Source of the DNA: Symbiodinium natans
Taxonomy: Eukaryota; Sar; Dinophyceae; Suessiales; Symbiodiniaceae
Direction: 5' to 3'
Assembly (NCBI GenBank): GCA_905221605.1
Contig: CAJNDS010000469.1
Location: 676,685-740,684, forward strand
DNA: 64,000 nucleotides
Made by a program: the position numbers and the translations under genes. Under the pieces are notes generated by a model that had not been told where the DNA came from, did no database searches, and saw only the letters and a list, made by a program, of their open reading frames with translations. This document shows, piece after piece, positions 10,954 through 22,523 of the stretch (position 1 is its first letter; the number at the start of each line of letters is the position of its first letter).

Positions 10954-11480
10954 TCACAACCGCCCTGCCCAACACCTCCCAGGCGCTTTTCGGGGCAGCG
11001 CCGAAGTTCCGAGGAGGCGCCGCAGGTCCCAGCTGCCTGGCCGGAGCAGGCCTTGGACCTCCTGCACGTCACGGCCGAGATCCTGGCCTGGCACGTTCGC
11101 GACCTTGCACATCAGAAAGGCGATCCTGCCTCCAGGCGACTCTCCAAAGCTCAAGATGCGGGGGCCAGGGCACATGGAAAGGCGGCGTGAAAACACGCCT
11201 CCCTGTGCCAGGTCCGGGGCACCGCCGCCGGCTGCAGGGCAGTCAGGGGAGCGTCCGAAGAGCACGCGCACCTCCGGCTTCGAGAGCGGTGCCCCCCGCG
11301 CCAGTGCAGCCTGTGGAGGCTGTGCAGCCAGTGCCCCCGCACCACGCGCGCGTAGCCAAGCCTCAGAATCAAAGAGCTGCAGGTCAAAACCTCTGGGAGC
11401 CGAAGCGCTCGGACTGCCGCCGGCCGCAGCGGCTTCAGGGAGCCGGGAAGATCAGGTCACAGGGTGGGGGGCTCAAGGGC
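10954..11480 (-). pseudogene. Ala/Gly-rich relic, counterpart in right arm at about 43400-43840
   Basis: The minus strand here and the plus strand of the right arm share frames containing VLFGRS, RILSFGESPGG and GQDLG. The right-arm copy shifts frame at that same stretch (LELGRVAWRIASLKC). Conservation on both arms with a frame break suggests a decayed coding region. I do not recognise the family. Confidence 0.35.
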
Positions 11481-11900
11481 CCGAAACATCCCCGCATGCT
11501 TGGGCCCCTATTATAGAGCAACCCCACGACCCCCGAAGCCTTTTGTCGGGGCTTGGCCGCCTGAAGCCCCCACTGAAACCCAGAGCCCCGTGTGCTGGGT
11601 CCGAAAGAAGGCAGCCACAACAGGCACGCACCCCGAATCTTCCCCCACAAGACCGCAGCCTGGGTGCACGCATGCCCGGCCGCTGACAGTCAGGCTGGAT
11701 CCCCCAACTACCTTATATGGTACTTGGGATCTACCCTCCTATGTGATACTGTAGGGTATGCGAACCCTCCACCTTAAGCAGGACTTAGGACGGAGAGTGC
11801 CGTAAGGGAACCTCGAAGGCATGGCCCGGGTGCATGGAGTTTATAGGGTTCAAGGGAGCAGCAAGGCCAGCAGAGCGCGGAATCCTCTGCTTGTGCGACG

Positions 11901-12200
11901 ATGGGTGAAGTCTGGCACCTGGCGCACCCAAGCTTCACAAAGCTCCCAGCGGCCTGCTTGGGGCCTCTCGGTGTGCTGGCGGACCTTCCACGAAGCCCTG
12001 AAAACTCAAAGCTGCAAGCCCATAAAACCTCATATAGGCTTCTCCCTGAGACTCTAAAGGCTTTCTGGGTTAGGGTAAAGCTTTGCATGCTTTGGCAGTT
12101 GAGTTTTGGCGGAGGCCTTGGGCCTTCCAGTTTTCGACTCGAAAGGTCGACGGGCCACAAGGCCTTCCCAAACCCAGGTCATGTGCTCTCGAAGACATGA
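11901..12200 (+). other. Open frame conserved on both palindrome arms
   Basis: The 99-codon frame here matches the right-arm minus-strand frame at 42529-42798. Both contain VLADLPRSPE, LKAFWVRVKLC and STGHKAFPNPGHVLSKT and end at the same stop. The opposite strand is also open in both arms (11774-12160 and 42569-42862), so the conservation does not by itself show which strand codes, or that either does. No domain recognised. Confidence 0.3.
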
Positions 12201-12439
12201 GGGCCGTGTTGATTGACAGGCTCAGCAAGTCAGCCATGAGCCCCTCAAAAAAACGGGTGGTGGCGCATGATCGGTGTACCTGCGCCATGAAGTTACGAAG
12301 TGCACTGCACACGGGCGCATGGTCTGCCACAGCGTGGCCACAGCCGATGGGGACCGGCTTGGCGCATGCTGCCGACCCCCTGTGCTATGGATGCACATTG
12401 ATGCCTGCTTTCACGGTAACTGTTTTACGAACTGCGAGA

Positions 12440-13012
12440 TCAGGGTGGTTTAGGGTTTAGGGGTTAGGGTTTAGGGTTTTGGGTTATTAGGGCTTGCATA
12501 AAGAGATGACTTTACGGGCCCCTCGGCCCCTTGGCGTGGCGCGTGCAGCTGTCGATCCCCTGTGCTGTGCTAGTCATGTTCTGCCTCCTATGAAAGTTGA
12601 TGCCTGCTTTCACGGTAGCTTTTTACGCGCTGCGAGATTAAGGCGGTTTAGGGTTTGGGGTTTAGGGCTTGCATGAAGAGATGACTTTACGGGTCCCTGG
12701 GCCCTTTGACACGGTGCAGATACGCAAACTGCAATGCACATTCTTGATAAGCAGGGCGGGCTTGGAAAGGTCTAGGGGTACAGAGCTCAGACCCCGAAGG
12801 GCCTTGAACCACAACCCAACCCCCCCCTCCCGCCCCCGACGCACGTCACAAAGTTCCAAAAGTTACCGGAAAACCGTTGCGAAGGGTGCGCGAGGCTGCC
12901 TAGATGCCCATGCTGGCGGCTTCCTATGAAAGTTGCACGGTAACTTTTCACGAACTGCGAGATCAGGGTGGTTTAGGGTTTAGGGTTTAGAAATTTAGGG
13001 TTTAGGGTTTGC
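12440..13012. repeat. Three short TTTAGGG blocks with a repeated 3' flank
   Basis: TTTAGGG-type blocks at about 12447-12486, 12646-12668 and 12970-13011. Each is followed by GCTTGCATAAAGAGATGACTTT or GCATGAAGAGATGACTTT-like sequence and preceded by TACGAACTGCGAGAT-like sequence. The whole forms a tandem repeat with a period of roughly 190-340 bases. The right arm has matching CCCTAAA blocks at about 42045 and 42240. Confidence 0.8.
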
Positions 13013-13880
13013 ATGAAGAGATGACTTTGCGGGTCCCTCGGCCCTTAGACACGGTGCAGATATGCAAACTGCAATGCATATTCTTGCCTTCCGCATGGCT
13101 TGGGCCAGGTGGCCGGGCCTGGAAAGGTTTAGGGCCTATAGGGGTACAGAGCTCAGACCCCGCCCCCGGATGCAGCACACACCCTTCCAAAAGTCACCAG
13201 AAAACCATTGCGAAGGGTGGGCGAGGCTGCCCAAAAGGCCCATGCTGGCGGCCATGTGGGGATCGGGACCCAAGTTGTGCGGTCCAGATGAGGCGTGCTG
13301 CCATCAAAGTGAACAGAAGCGCCTGAGACTCAGCAGCTACTAGGCCACCAGTCCCGAGGACCCACCTTCCACGTGCCTTTGAGGTTCTGTCACAGGCTGC
13401 AGCCCGTGCTTCACTTCTCACACTGGGTCGTTCTGATGAGCAACCCTGGTGTGGCGCTTCCAGCTGGAACATGAGGCCTCACCCAAAGGCCTCTTGCCCC
13501 AGTTGTGTTCAGGCAGATGTTCCCCTCATCGCGGGGCACGTCCCAAGGCTTTACCTATCTCAGAGCGAATCACCGCTGGTCGATCTGCTCCACGCTGAAT
13601 CCTCTGAAGGATGGCGGGCCAAAGCCTGCAGGGAGGCCATCAAGGCCTTTGAGGGGCAAGCCCCTCTTGCTGCAACACGAGACACTCTATCTACAGTCTG
13701 GGCAGCATCCCCCGATTGCAGGAGACGACGGTCTTGCTGGTAGAGGTTGGACTACGTCGGAGAAGACGACTTCTTTGCGACCATGGCCCCAGCCCTGCTT
13801 GTGTGAGAACCCCCCGCCGGTCACGCGCAGCTAAAGCCTGATGGTCTGTCAATCCACTGAGGCTATGCTGGCCCTGAAAT

Positions 13881-15035
13881 CAGGCTCTTGTCGGATCTTG
13901 TCGAGCGTCACCAAGGAAGAGAGAATCGGAGAAGATCGAAGCATCTCATCTGTTCCTCACAGCTGCACCCTCCTAAGGCGGCACCCCAGGCGGAGAAGAT
14001 GAGAGCACAAGGCCGCACATCACAGGGCTTCCCTCGCTGGCATGTGAATGCCTGTCGCTCTGAGGTTGGATATGGTTGGATGTTGCAAAAGGCAGTGAGT
14101 TGTTTGAGCAGGGATGCACTGTTGGAGCTGTGGACGGCAGTCTACTTGGCGAATGTGGGCCTTTTTGGGGTCTCAGTGATGAGTTGCTTACAATCAGTCC
14201 TACAAGCAAGAGTGAGGATGTCGACGAAGACCATCAATTCGAAGATGAGCCACGTGTTTCCGCCTTACGCTCTGCAGCTACATCAACAGGCAAAGGAGAC
14301 CCTTGCAGCTGCTCGAGGCACGAGCCACTTGACAGTCTGAGCGGCGTGTCTTGGGGTTCAGAGCAGGCGCAACTAAAGCCTGCTTGTCGGTCTTTTCACG
14401 GAGGGCAATGATGGGTAATGCTTCCCTGAGATCAGGCTGGTGTCGGATCTTGTGGAGCGTCACCAAGGAGGAGAGACGCGGAGAAGATCGAAGCATCTCA
14501 TCTGTTCCTCACAGCTGCACCCTCCTAAGGCGGAGCCCCAGGCGGAGAAGATGAGAGCGGAAGGCCGCACATCACAGGGTTTTCCTCGCTGGCATATGAC
14601 TGCTTATCGTTCTGATTGATCAAGGCAATGAGTTGTCTAAGCAGGGATGCACTGTTGGAGCTGCGGACAGCGGTCTACTTGGAGGATACGGCCCGTTTTG
14701 GGGTCTCAGCGATTAGCTGCTTACAGCTTAGTCCTACAAGCCGGCGTGCCGCTGTCGAGCAGTCTTGGTGACCCCATCAAGTCGAAAATGAGCCACGGTT
14801 TCCGCCTGACGCCCTGCAGCTACATCAACAGGCACAGGAGACCCCTTGCTCGAGGCACGAGCCACTCTACAGTCTGAGCGGCGTGTCTTGGTTCAGAGCA
14901 GGTGCAACTAAAGTTTGCTGGTCTGTCTTCCCACGGAGGTTATGCTGGCCCTGAAATCAGGCCCTTGCCGGATCTTGTGGAGCGTCACCAAGAACGAGAG
15001 ACCCGGAGAAGATCGAAGCATCTCATCTGTTCGTC
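13881..15035 (+). repeat. Tandem repeat, about 525-550 base unit, three copies (third partial)
   Basis: Units begin with CGGATCTTGT.GAGCGTCACCAAG at about 13893, 14444 and 14970 and share the text around CAGCTGCACCCTCCTAAGGC and CTGCAGCTACATCAACAGGC. The right arm has the same array in inverse orientation at about 40150-41360. No conserved protein frame runs through all copies. Confidence 0.85.
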
Positions 15036-15068
15036 CATGACAGCCGTAATTCTTGTCGAAAACCGGCC

Positions 15069-15303
15069 GTGGACGGGTGGAGGGGGGAAGCCCTGGGCAC
15101 GACTGATAGCTTGGCAGCGGAAATCAAAGTATTGTTTCTGGGAAGTGACTGCGACGAGAGAAGGTGGGACCTGGGCGAGGCCACCCTCATCAAGAGACTC
15201 AGTAGCGCGCTGAATGTGCACAAATCGGGTGATGCTTGGATAGTGGTTGAGGGTCGGGTCAACTCAAACGCTGGTAGAGAGAGAGAGAGGTGCGTCTTGA
15301 AGT
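15069..15303 (+). other. Coding-like fragment, left arm only
   Basis: The frame reads AAEIKVLFLGSDCDERRW, then LGEATLIKRLSSALNVHKSG and AWIVVEGRVNSNAGR, a composition that looks like protein rather than repeat. The right arm has nothing corresponding at the matching point (between 38640 and 40150). It immediately precedes the RuBisCO fragment and may belong to the same insertion. Family unknown. Confidence 0.3.
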
Positions 15304-15312
15304 CTATTTCCC

Positions 15313-15606
15313 CTGCACGCAAGGCACGGCCAGCACATGCTGGCGACGTACATCATGAAACCCAAGGCCGGTTGCGTCCATCTGGCCGCCGCTGCACGTG
15401 GTGCCCGGCAGTCCTCAGCAAGCAACACGGATGGTTTCACCGACTCCGCCATGGTGTACTATATCGACCCCAACGGATATGAGATGAAGATCGCCTACCC
15501 CACGCTGCTCTTCGACCGGGACGTCACCGATGACCGCAACAAGATGCATGCCTTTCTCTCTTCGGCCGTGGGCCACAATCAGGGCTCGTGGCTTAGAGTG
15601 CTGTGA
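15313..15606 (+). pseudogene. rbcL: Form II RuBisCO large-subunit fragment
   Basis: The frame reads HGQHMLATYIMKPKAG, then TDGFTDSAMVYYIDPNG, EMKIAYPTLLFDRDVTD and AVGHNQG, and stops at 15604-15606. The YIMKPKAG, KIAYP.LLFDR and NQG landmarks in this order and spacing are those of the N-terminal domain of form II RuBisCO (the Rhodospirillum/dinoflagellate type). In this group it is nuclear-encoded and imported to the plastid for CO2 fixation. The piece covers roughly the N-terminal fifth to quarter of the enzyme. It lacks the active-site lysine region, has a shortened loop after the KPKAG motif, and loses similarity right after NQG. It could be an exon cut off by an intron, but no further RuBisCO sequence is seen downstream, so a relic is more likely. 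Confidence 0.72.
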
Positions 15607-15694
15607 ACATGTGGAGGGCAGTGGGCTTGCCCTGCCTCATTGCATAGTCTAGCTTATCTGGAGTCGCTGGAAGCTGGAAGCTATTCAGTGCGCA

Positions 15695-16640
15695 GGTGGA
15701 TCGGCAGCCCTGCCAGAGTTTCTGGTCCAGGGACGGCGGATCATGATGCTCAACAGCAACCGCAAAGATGTGTCAAAGATTCGCGGGACAAAGCTCTACA
15801 CTCTATACACACACGCTTCAGCCGTTGGGCGTCCGCGAGCGTGGGAGAATCCGAAGCTTCCACCCTGGGTCGTGGAACGACTGGCGGAGGCCCCAAATGT
15901 CCCAAGCACAGACATTTGAAGAGTAATCGGCTTCTCATGTCAAACTGTCCGCCACTGCATTTTCGATGCCCTGTCGCGACCTGTGTCATTTTCAGGGGGA
16001 TCTCTATGATGAAACTGCTAACAGCTCAGGGCACCTAAGGCTGCCCTACCTCCCTCCATCCGGCTTGTTTGAGTAGCCCCCGCCAGTCCAAATGAAGTGG
16101 AAGCTGCCCCCAAGCGCATGTGCCAGAAGAGCCAAGTTTCGTGGGGCGTTAGCAGAGGCATTGGTACTGCACGTGCACAAGCACGGCAATCACAGCGAAT
16201 ATAGGCGACACGCCGCCGCCTGAAAATCAGCAGCTGCATCTAGCAGTCGAGGGAGGCTCCCGCAGAAGGCAAGGGAGGCTCCTGCAGCTGCACGAGGCTG
16301 CGCGAGACACCCTACAATCCAAGCGGCTATCTATGGAATTGATCGGCAGCCCTGCCAGAGTTTCTGGTCCAGGGACGGCGGATCGTGATGCATGTGACGC
16401 TCAACGACAACCGAAAATGTGTCAAAGATTCGCGGGACAAAGCTCTACACTCTATACACACACGCTTCAGCCGTTGGGCGTCCACGAGCGTGGGAGAGTC
16501 CGAAGCTTCCGCCCTGGGTAGTGGAGCGAATGGCGAAGGCCCCAAATGTCCCGAGCACGGACATTTGAAGAGTAATCGGCTTAACTGTCCGCGCTGCATT
16601 TTCGGCGCCTTGTCGCGACCTGTGTCATCTTCAGGGGGCG
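15695..16640 (+). repeat. Duplicated block (two copies, about 650 bases apart)
   Basis: About 15695-16000 is repeated at about 16340-16640, with the shared text GATCGGCAGCCCTGCCAGAG and CAAAGCTCTACACTCTATAC. The right arm carries a single related copy at about 38430-38640, so the doubling may be specific to the left arm. Confidence 0.8.
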
Positions 16641-17019
16641 CTCACGGTGAAAGAGTAAGTGATCGCTTCTGTCCGAAACCGCTTGCCGTCACGGTGGTGC
16701 ACAGTGCTCTCGGGCGCCGATCGCAGGTCTACCCGAGAACAAGCACGGTATCACGAGTTCTGCAAGTATTTAAAAGAAGTCGAGTGAGTTCTATAGGGTC
16801 TCAGACCGAATTGCCACCCTATCTGCGCACATGCCGGGGACCCGAGGAGCTAGATCACCAGGGACCCGAGGAATTAGAGGACCGGGGAGCTTACGATCCA
16901 GGACTTGGGATTGTTAGGGCAGACGGGGGCAGGCCTTTGTGGTCGCAGCACTCTGAAGGCAAATACCTGCCTCATGCGCCGTGAAAGTGCTGCCGTCTCA
17001 AAACTCAAGCGCGGGCTCA

Positions 17020-17260
17020 AGTGACTGAAGTGCGGGACGAAGCGGTCGGCGACGCAGCTGTGCAAGCATCCGACCACCCAAGCCGCCATCCAACGGTAGC
17101 AGGCCCGCTGATGCCGTTGCTGGCGTTGCACTTCGACAGTGTTGTCGCAGAGCCTAGCACCCAGCGTGCTGCAGCACCGCTCCATCCAGCGACACCAGCA
17201 AGAGCGTGTCCTCAACCAGCCTTCCAAGCGTGCGGCACGAAGTTCGCGGTTTAGGGGGGC
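17020..17260 (+). repeat. Recurring module of about 240 bases (copies at 19220, 20405, 36490, 37820)
   Basis: The module includes GCATCCGACCACCCAAGCC, CCATCCAACGGTAGCAGGCC and CATTGAG/CTGCAGCACCGCTCCATCC. Related copies lie at about 19220-19480 and 20405-20600 (plus), and in the right arm at 36490-36730 and 37820-38070 (minus). Strand follows the arm in every case. Frames are open on both strands in several copies, but no domain is recognisable. Confidence 0.75.
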
Positions 17261-17898
17261 TTGGGCAGTCAAGCGGCCATACGTGGAGACTGAACCTTCC
17301 AGAGTTCGGTGCTTAGAGAACCCCTGCCTCGACATGCCCGACCCAGCAGCAGCTCCACCACACCAAACCCTAAACCTGAAGCCCTCGCAGCCGAAGAAAG
17401 CTCGCCGCGCCCAGCACGCTCAGGGCGTACTGGGCCTTGCTGAGCTTAGCCGAGCAAGTCCTGCGGACCCAGACCTCGAAATCTCCAACCTGCACGGAAG
17501 AGTCCTGAACAGCAGCCTGCAGACCTGCCATAGTCACCAAGACCGGTAGCACTCAACACCCCCAATCACCGCAAGGTCTCCTACTAGTCTGCTCAGAAGT
17601 CTGGCAGACAGCTCTGCGCTGTGAGCTTGGAAGCTGCACATGCTGGCCAAGACAGCAAGCGTCTGGAGAAAGACAGAGCCCTCGAGCCCGCGCCATCAGA
17701 CGGGAGCAAGCCTCTGCCTTTCGTGGCTGCAGCATTCTGGACATAACTGCCTCGATCATGCGCTGTGCGAGCGCCGCCGTCTCAAGGACAGGACAAGGCG
17801 GTCCGCGACGCACCTTTCCAAGCATTCGGCAGCACATCCTACCGCCCAAAGTTTGCCGCGAGACTGGCTCCTGATGTGGTTCATGATGATTCTAGGGC

Positions 17899-18235
17899 AC
17901 CTTGCAGCAAAACGCCCGTGTCGTGGGACAATGCCAGCAAGTCCGTATCACGTAGATGATGTTGGTGGCATTATCGCATAGACCTCTCAGCTGTCGGGCT
18001 ACCAAGCTTAAGTCGTCGGGGCCGGTCGGCACAAGCCGCAGCACCAAAGCTCGACCCCCTGAGGGCACCTTGCAGCAAAACGCCCGTGCCGTGGGACAAT
18101 GCCAGCAAGTCCTTGTCATGTAGATGATGTTGGAGGTAGAATTATCGCACAGAGCTCTCAGCTGTCGGGCTACCAAGTTTAAGTCGTCGGGGCCGGTCGG
18201 CACAAGCCGCAGCACCAAAGCTCCGCCACAAGTGG
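17899..18235 (+). repeat. Tandem duplication with a period of about 167 bases
   Basis: CACCTTGCAGCAAAACGCCC starts at 17899 and again at 18066, followed each time by the same text to about 18235 (with one small indel). The right arm has only one copy (about 37030-37190), so the doubling came after the arms separated, or one copy was lost. Confidence 0.85.
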
Positions 18236-18308
18236 GGCCCACAATGGTCGGCAAGGTCTGTCCCTCCCAGCCACCTCACTGCAGAGCCTATCCCTCCCAG
18301 CCACCTCA

Positions 18309-19199
18309 TTGCAGAGCCTGGACTCAATCTTCGAAAACCATCGCCGGATGGAGGAGCCGGTGCCTCTTTGCCGTGACCTGATCGGCGAGCCAATAAACAC
18401 TTTAAGCCGGTTATATACCGATCGGGACTTCCTGCTCCGGTTTGTCTGCGGCCGTACTGCACCCCCACTGATGGGGGAGAGAGACGCCATTGGGGAGGAG
18501 TGTATCCCAGTCCCTCCGGGGTATACTTCCTTGGAATCGTGCACTTTTGCGCACGGACTTATTCCACGTCACCGGTGCGTACTCCTGCAGGAACCGCGGC
18601 ATTTGGAGCGAGAGAGGCATCAGCGGTTTCAGGACAATGGGTGCCTTACAACAGATTTGGAGGAATACCATGCCCAGCAGGTATCGAGGAGGTGCTCGAG
18701 GAGAGCGATGCCGAATCGGATGTTGCTGCTGCTACACCTACACGTGCTGCATACGAAAGCCTCGGTTGATACGGCCAGCAGGCGTTTGAATCGCTTGAGG
18801 GGCGGTCCGGCAGAACCCACCGGATCCTGTTTCCTGCGGCTAGAGGCCACAGCTGGACCTACCGACACAGAAACGGAGGTATTCACTCCACGAGGAGAAG
18901 TCGTCCAGGCAGCAGTTCCAACTCCCCGAGGAGAAGTCGCACCAGCAGCAGTTCCAACTCCACCTCCAGTCTCTCCGTTTCGACTTCGACCGCCTCCTTC
19001 TCCAAACGCAGACTATTCGGTCTGGGATCTGTTGGCCGAGAATGCCCCCATGACGCCAGCTCCGGTTATGCCATCGCCAGCTTCGATTCCGTCTTATGTT
19101 GCAGCGGAATCCGCACGCGAAAGGTCCCGTACCCCAGCGAGATCCTCACATGGAGAACAGATTTCCGATGCAAAGAGCACCAGCTCTGCCTTGAGGTGA
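18309..19199 (+). CDS. Pro/Ala-rich hypothetical frame, left arm only (possible retroelement relic)
   Basis: An open frame of 296 codons. The second half looks genuinely coding: a doubled TPRGEVVQAAVP / TPRGEVAPAAVP unit of 36 bases, PFRLRPPPSPNADYSVWDLL, and a basic tail ESARERSRTPAR. The first half reads better in another frame (about 18545-18769: VSGQWVPYNRFGGIPCPAG and EEVLEESDAESD), so the frame as given may join two pieces. There is no equivalent in the right arm, which passes straight from the 37000 region to the 36700 module. Pro-rich linkers with basic tails occur in dinoflagellate copia-type polyproteins, but no protease, integrase or reverse-transcriptase motif is present, so this is only a guess. 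Confidence 0.35.
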   Translation: MQSLDSIFENHRRMEEPVPLCRDLIGEPINTLSRLYTDRDFLLRFVCGRTAPPLMGERDAIGEECIPVPPGYTSLESCTFAHGLIPRHRCVLLQEPRHLERERHQRFQDNGCLTTDLEEYHAQQVSRRCSRRAMPNRMLLLLHLHVLHTKASVDTASRRLNRLRGGPAEPTGSCFLRLEATAGPTDTETEVFTPRGEVVQAAVPTPRGEVAPAAVPTPPPVSPFRLRPPPSPNADYSVWDLLAENAPMTPAPVMPSPASIPSYVAAESARERSRTPARSSHGEQISDAKSTSSALR

Positions 19200-19499
19200 G
19201 CTCGGAAGCTGCAAAGATGGCAATGCCCTCAGCGATGCAGCTTTGCAAGCATCCGACCACACAAGGCGCCATCCAACGGTAGCAGGCCCAGTGATGCCGT
19301 TCCTGGCGGTGCTGCGCGACCGTGTTGTTGCGGAGCCTAGCACCACGTGTGTCAAGTCGCAGACAAGCAGGCACATTGAGAGGAAGCAAGCAGCGCCACT
19401 CCATCCGGTGAGCCCAGCACGGGCGTCTCCTCAAGCAGCCTTCCAAGCGGCACAGGCTCCTCGTCTGGCTCCTAACGCTGGCGTGCGAAAAGGGGTTTT

Positions 19500-20404
19500 G
19501 GGAGCTCTCGGACATCTCAGAGCTGCAGGGCGCAGCGGCCAAAGCCAAGCCTGGGAAGCAACTCCCGAGGAAACAAGGCTGGTCGGGTGAACAGAGTTGT
19601 ATGTGCACTTCAGCTGACGCAGCCTCCCCGAGTGCAGATGCCTAGTGGCTTGCCTACGATTGTACATGTGTCCAACCGAAACTTCTCAAGAGAGAAACGC
19701 CTCAGTTTGCGGCGCAAGAGGCCCCGCGACAGCAATCGCACCGAGCACCCCAACGGCCCATGAAGCCTTGACCCCAGGAAGCGCAAAGTTTCGGGCGTCT
19801 TCTTGCCCCGAGAATCCTTCACGCGCGTCGTGAGCACTGGCCGAGCACAACGGCCGCCCGCGCTTGGCGCTTCAACTTGCCGAGCTCGGCGCGAGCTTCG
19901 AGATGGCTGGGTACTGAGCCAGAGCCCGGGCTCGGAGACGACAGAACAAAACACGACAGCATCTGAAGGGTCACTTATAGTTGGAATCGCAATATTTCGT
20001 GTAGGCCAAAAGCGTTGTCGTGGAATTTTTTGTGTCATGCTCTAGATCACATAGGTACTTTGACAAAGAATCACTGGGACTTGGCTACACTCGGCTCCAC
20101 ACCTCACCACAACCTAAAACGGACCATCCCCACAGGGGCACGCAAAAACTTCAGGCTATCAGGTTTAAGACGGGCTTCTCCTTTGAGCTGTGCATGGCAC
20201 ACAGAGAGATCAGTGAGAAACCTACATCTCTGACATAGTGAACCGTGAGTCCCTAGACCCCTACAGAAGAGCCATGCTCATTCGCCCCGGATTGCGAAAT
20301 ACGAGCACAGGGTGGCCTGCCAAAAAAAACCTTTGCAGAACATTTGAAAAACAGCAGCTTGCCGGAACTTCACTTTACAGCAAGGGAGCGGCCCTAGCAA
20401 CTGC
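19500..20404. other. Left-arm-specific non-coding stretch
   Basis: Sits between two copies of the recurring 240-base module and has no clear counterpart in the right arm. Open frames exist on both strands, but none shows recognisable motifs. Confidence 0.5.
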
Positions 20405-22523
20405 TCGGGTGGCACAGCGACCATGTTGTTGCGGAGCCTAGCACCACGTGTGCGAAACCGCAGACAAGCAGGCACATTGAGAGGAAGCAAGCAGCACCAC
20501 TCCATCCGGTGAGCCCAGCACGGGCGTCTCCTCAAGCAGCCTTCCAAGCGTGCCGCACAGGCTCCTCGTCTGGCTCCTAACGCTGGCGTGCGAAAAGGGC
20601 TTTGAGAGGAGCTCTCGGACATCGCTTCCGATTGTGCAAACGACAATGAGCAGGATGATCGAGGCCCTTGCTCAGGGCACCTCCATCCGAAGCTTCGGCC
20701 TGGGAGGTCCATGTCTGCAGCCCACAAGTACCTGTTGCAGATCCTCCATGTCGTTTCCAACAATTCGAAGTACGATTGTGCTTGGGAAGGAGTGCGTGTG
20801 GAAGAAGACTCTGTGGAATGGGAAATGGAAGCAGTGTGGGACCTCCTTGGTCAGGACATCAACGCAAGGAGTCCTTTCACAAGGCGGAGCAGGGCACTGC
20901 GGCCAAAGCCAAGCCTGGGAAGCAACTCCCAGGACCGCAAGTTGGGCGAACAGAGCTGTATGTGGGCTTCAGCCGAAGCAGCAGCCCCGAGCGCAGATTG
21001 ATGCCTGCTGTCTTACGACTGCGCGCCGGAGACCGGAGCGATGTGTCGAAACCGAGCTCGGAAGACACGTTGGTGTAAGGGCCTGTATCTCCAGCCAGCC
21101 AGAAGGCGCAAGCAAGGTGCCAGCTCTGCTTCAACAATAACCGAAATCCGAAGATGCCCACGCATGTGAACAGGCGCGAGGCGGACACAAGGGCTCGCAG
21201 AGGCAGGCAGAGGGGAGTGTTGGGAGGGGACCACACAAGGCGGCGCACGGGAGTCTAGCAAAGCTTCGTCATCATGGCCTGCCCGCGGCACGGTGCTGGA
21301 CGAGTTGACCGTGGAGCCAAACTCCCATGCTCCCAGAGCTACCTTGCAGCACACGACCAAAGCCCCGACTTCCATCCGAACTGACTCCCAGAACCACGCC
21401 AAGGCGCCCGCGCAACGACCATGTGAATTACCACCAGTCCCATGGCGCTGCCGGCAAAGCCACACCACACTCCAAAGCGAAGCAGGGCAGCGAGTCGTAG
21501 AGAGCCCCAGGATAGTCAGAATAGTCGGAGCCGGTGGCAAGGAGACGCACGCGCAGCGCGCGGTGGGGCCGGTGCGGGTGGGGGCCTCTCGTTTCGGCCT
21601 CAAGCTGACGCAAGGTTCTGGTCCACAGAAAAGCACTCCACCTTAGAAACACGAACCCCCCACACCCCCAACAAAGGGACCCTTACATCAGTTAAAGGCC
21701 TAAAACCCTAAACCCTGAGCCCTCAGCCCTTAACCAGCGCAAAGATCTTGCCCCAAGCAGCTTCGTGCCCTGTTGGGGAGACCGCTCATGGCGCAGAGGC
21801 ACGCGGCACACGGCCTTCAAAGCGGCGTTGCAGCCGGGTTTGGAGCCGGGTTTGGGGGTTTAGGCTGTTTAGGGCTTCGGGGTGCCATGGCCACCAGTGT
21901 GGTGTCTAAGCGCACGAGGGTCTGATGTTTGTCAGAACGAGATCGTGCTCCGCACCAGGCTTCCGGGAAACGCGAAGCTACTAAACTTCAAAAGTCATAC
22001 ATTTCACGCATCGCAGGTGGGCTGAATACCCTGAGCCAACCGCCTGCCAAATCCCACCTTCACCACCTCGCCATGCGAGAATGGTACCCAAGAACTTTCT
22101 GATGTCTTATGTTGGCGATGCAAGCGTGGCCAAAACCTGGCCAAAATCGCAAAAAGTATTCCTGCAGCTGCAACCGCTTGTATGAATGATGGGAGAGTCT
22201 GAGAAACCTTTCTCAGGAGCTAGTCGGCACAAGCCAAAAAGACGCGACAAGGGACTTGCAGGGTCAAGCTGCTACTGCGTGCTACTGCAACATAGTAGTC
22301 TGGATCCATCTACCTTGCGTCGGGCGCAGAACCGCGTCTTTGTGTGGTGCCGACCCCGGCTCAATCCGGAAAAGCAGCATTCGTTGGCCGCTGCCGCTGC
22401 AACCTCATGCCTTCCGCGCTGGGCCATCGCAATCCGACGGAGCAACATCTTTCCATAATCCGCTGCACAAACAAGGAAGCACTTAGCCACGACGTTGACG
22501 AGGGCACCTGGCAAGATAGGTAG

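Larger units (their letters stand above)
10785..22522 (+). repeat. Left outer arm of the large palindrome
   Basis: This region pairs in inverted orientation with 34370-43985. Matching points include 10807-10830 with 43955-43980, 11774-12200 with 42529-42862, 17139-17549 with 37538-37948, 20550-20640 with 36410-36506, and 22390-22500 with 34380-34500. In one block compared by eye (about 12125-12248 against 42480-42603) there are seven or eight differences in about 125 bases. The left arm is longer because of insertions at about 15060-15640 and 18300-19200 and local tandem duplications. No intact gene is evident in it apart from the frames listed separately. Confidence 0.9.
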
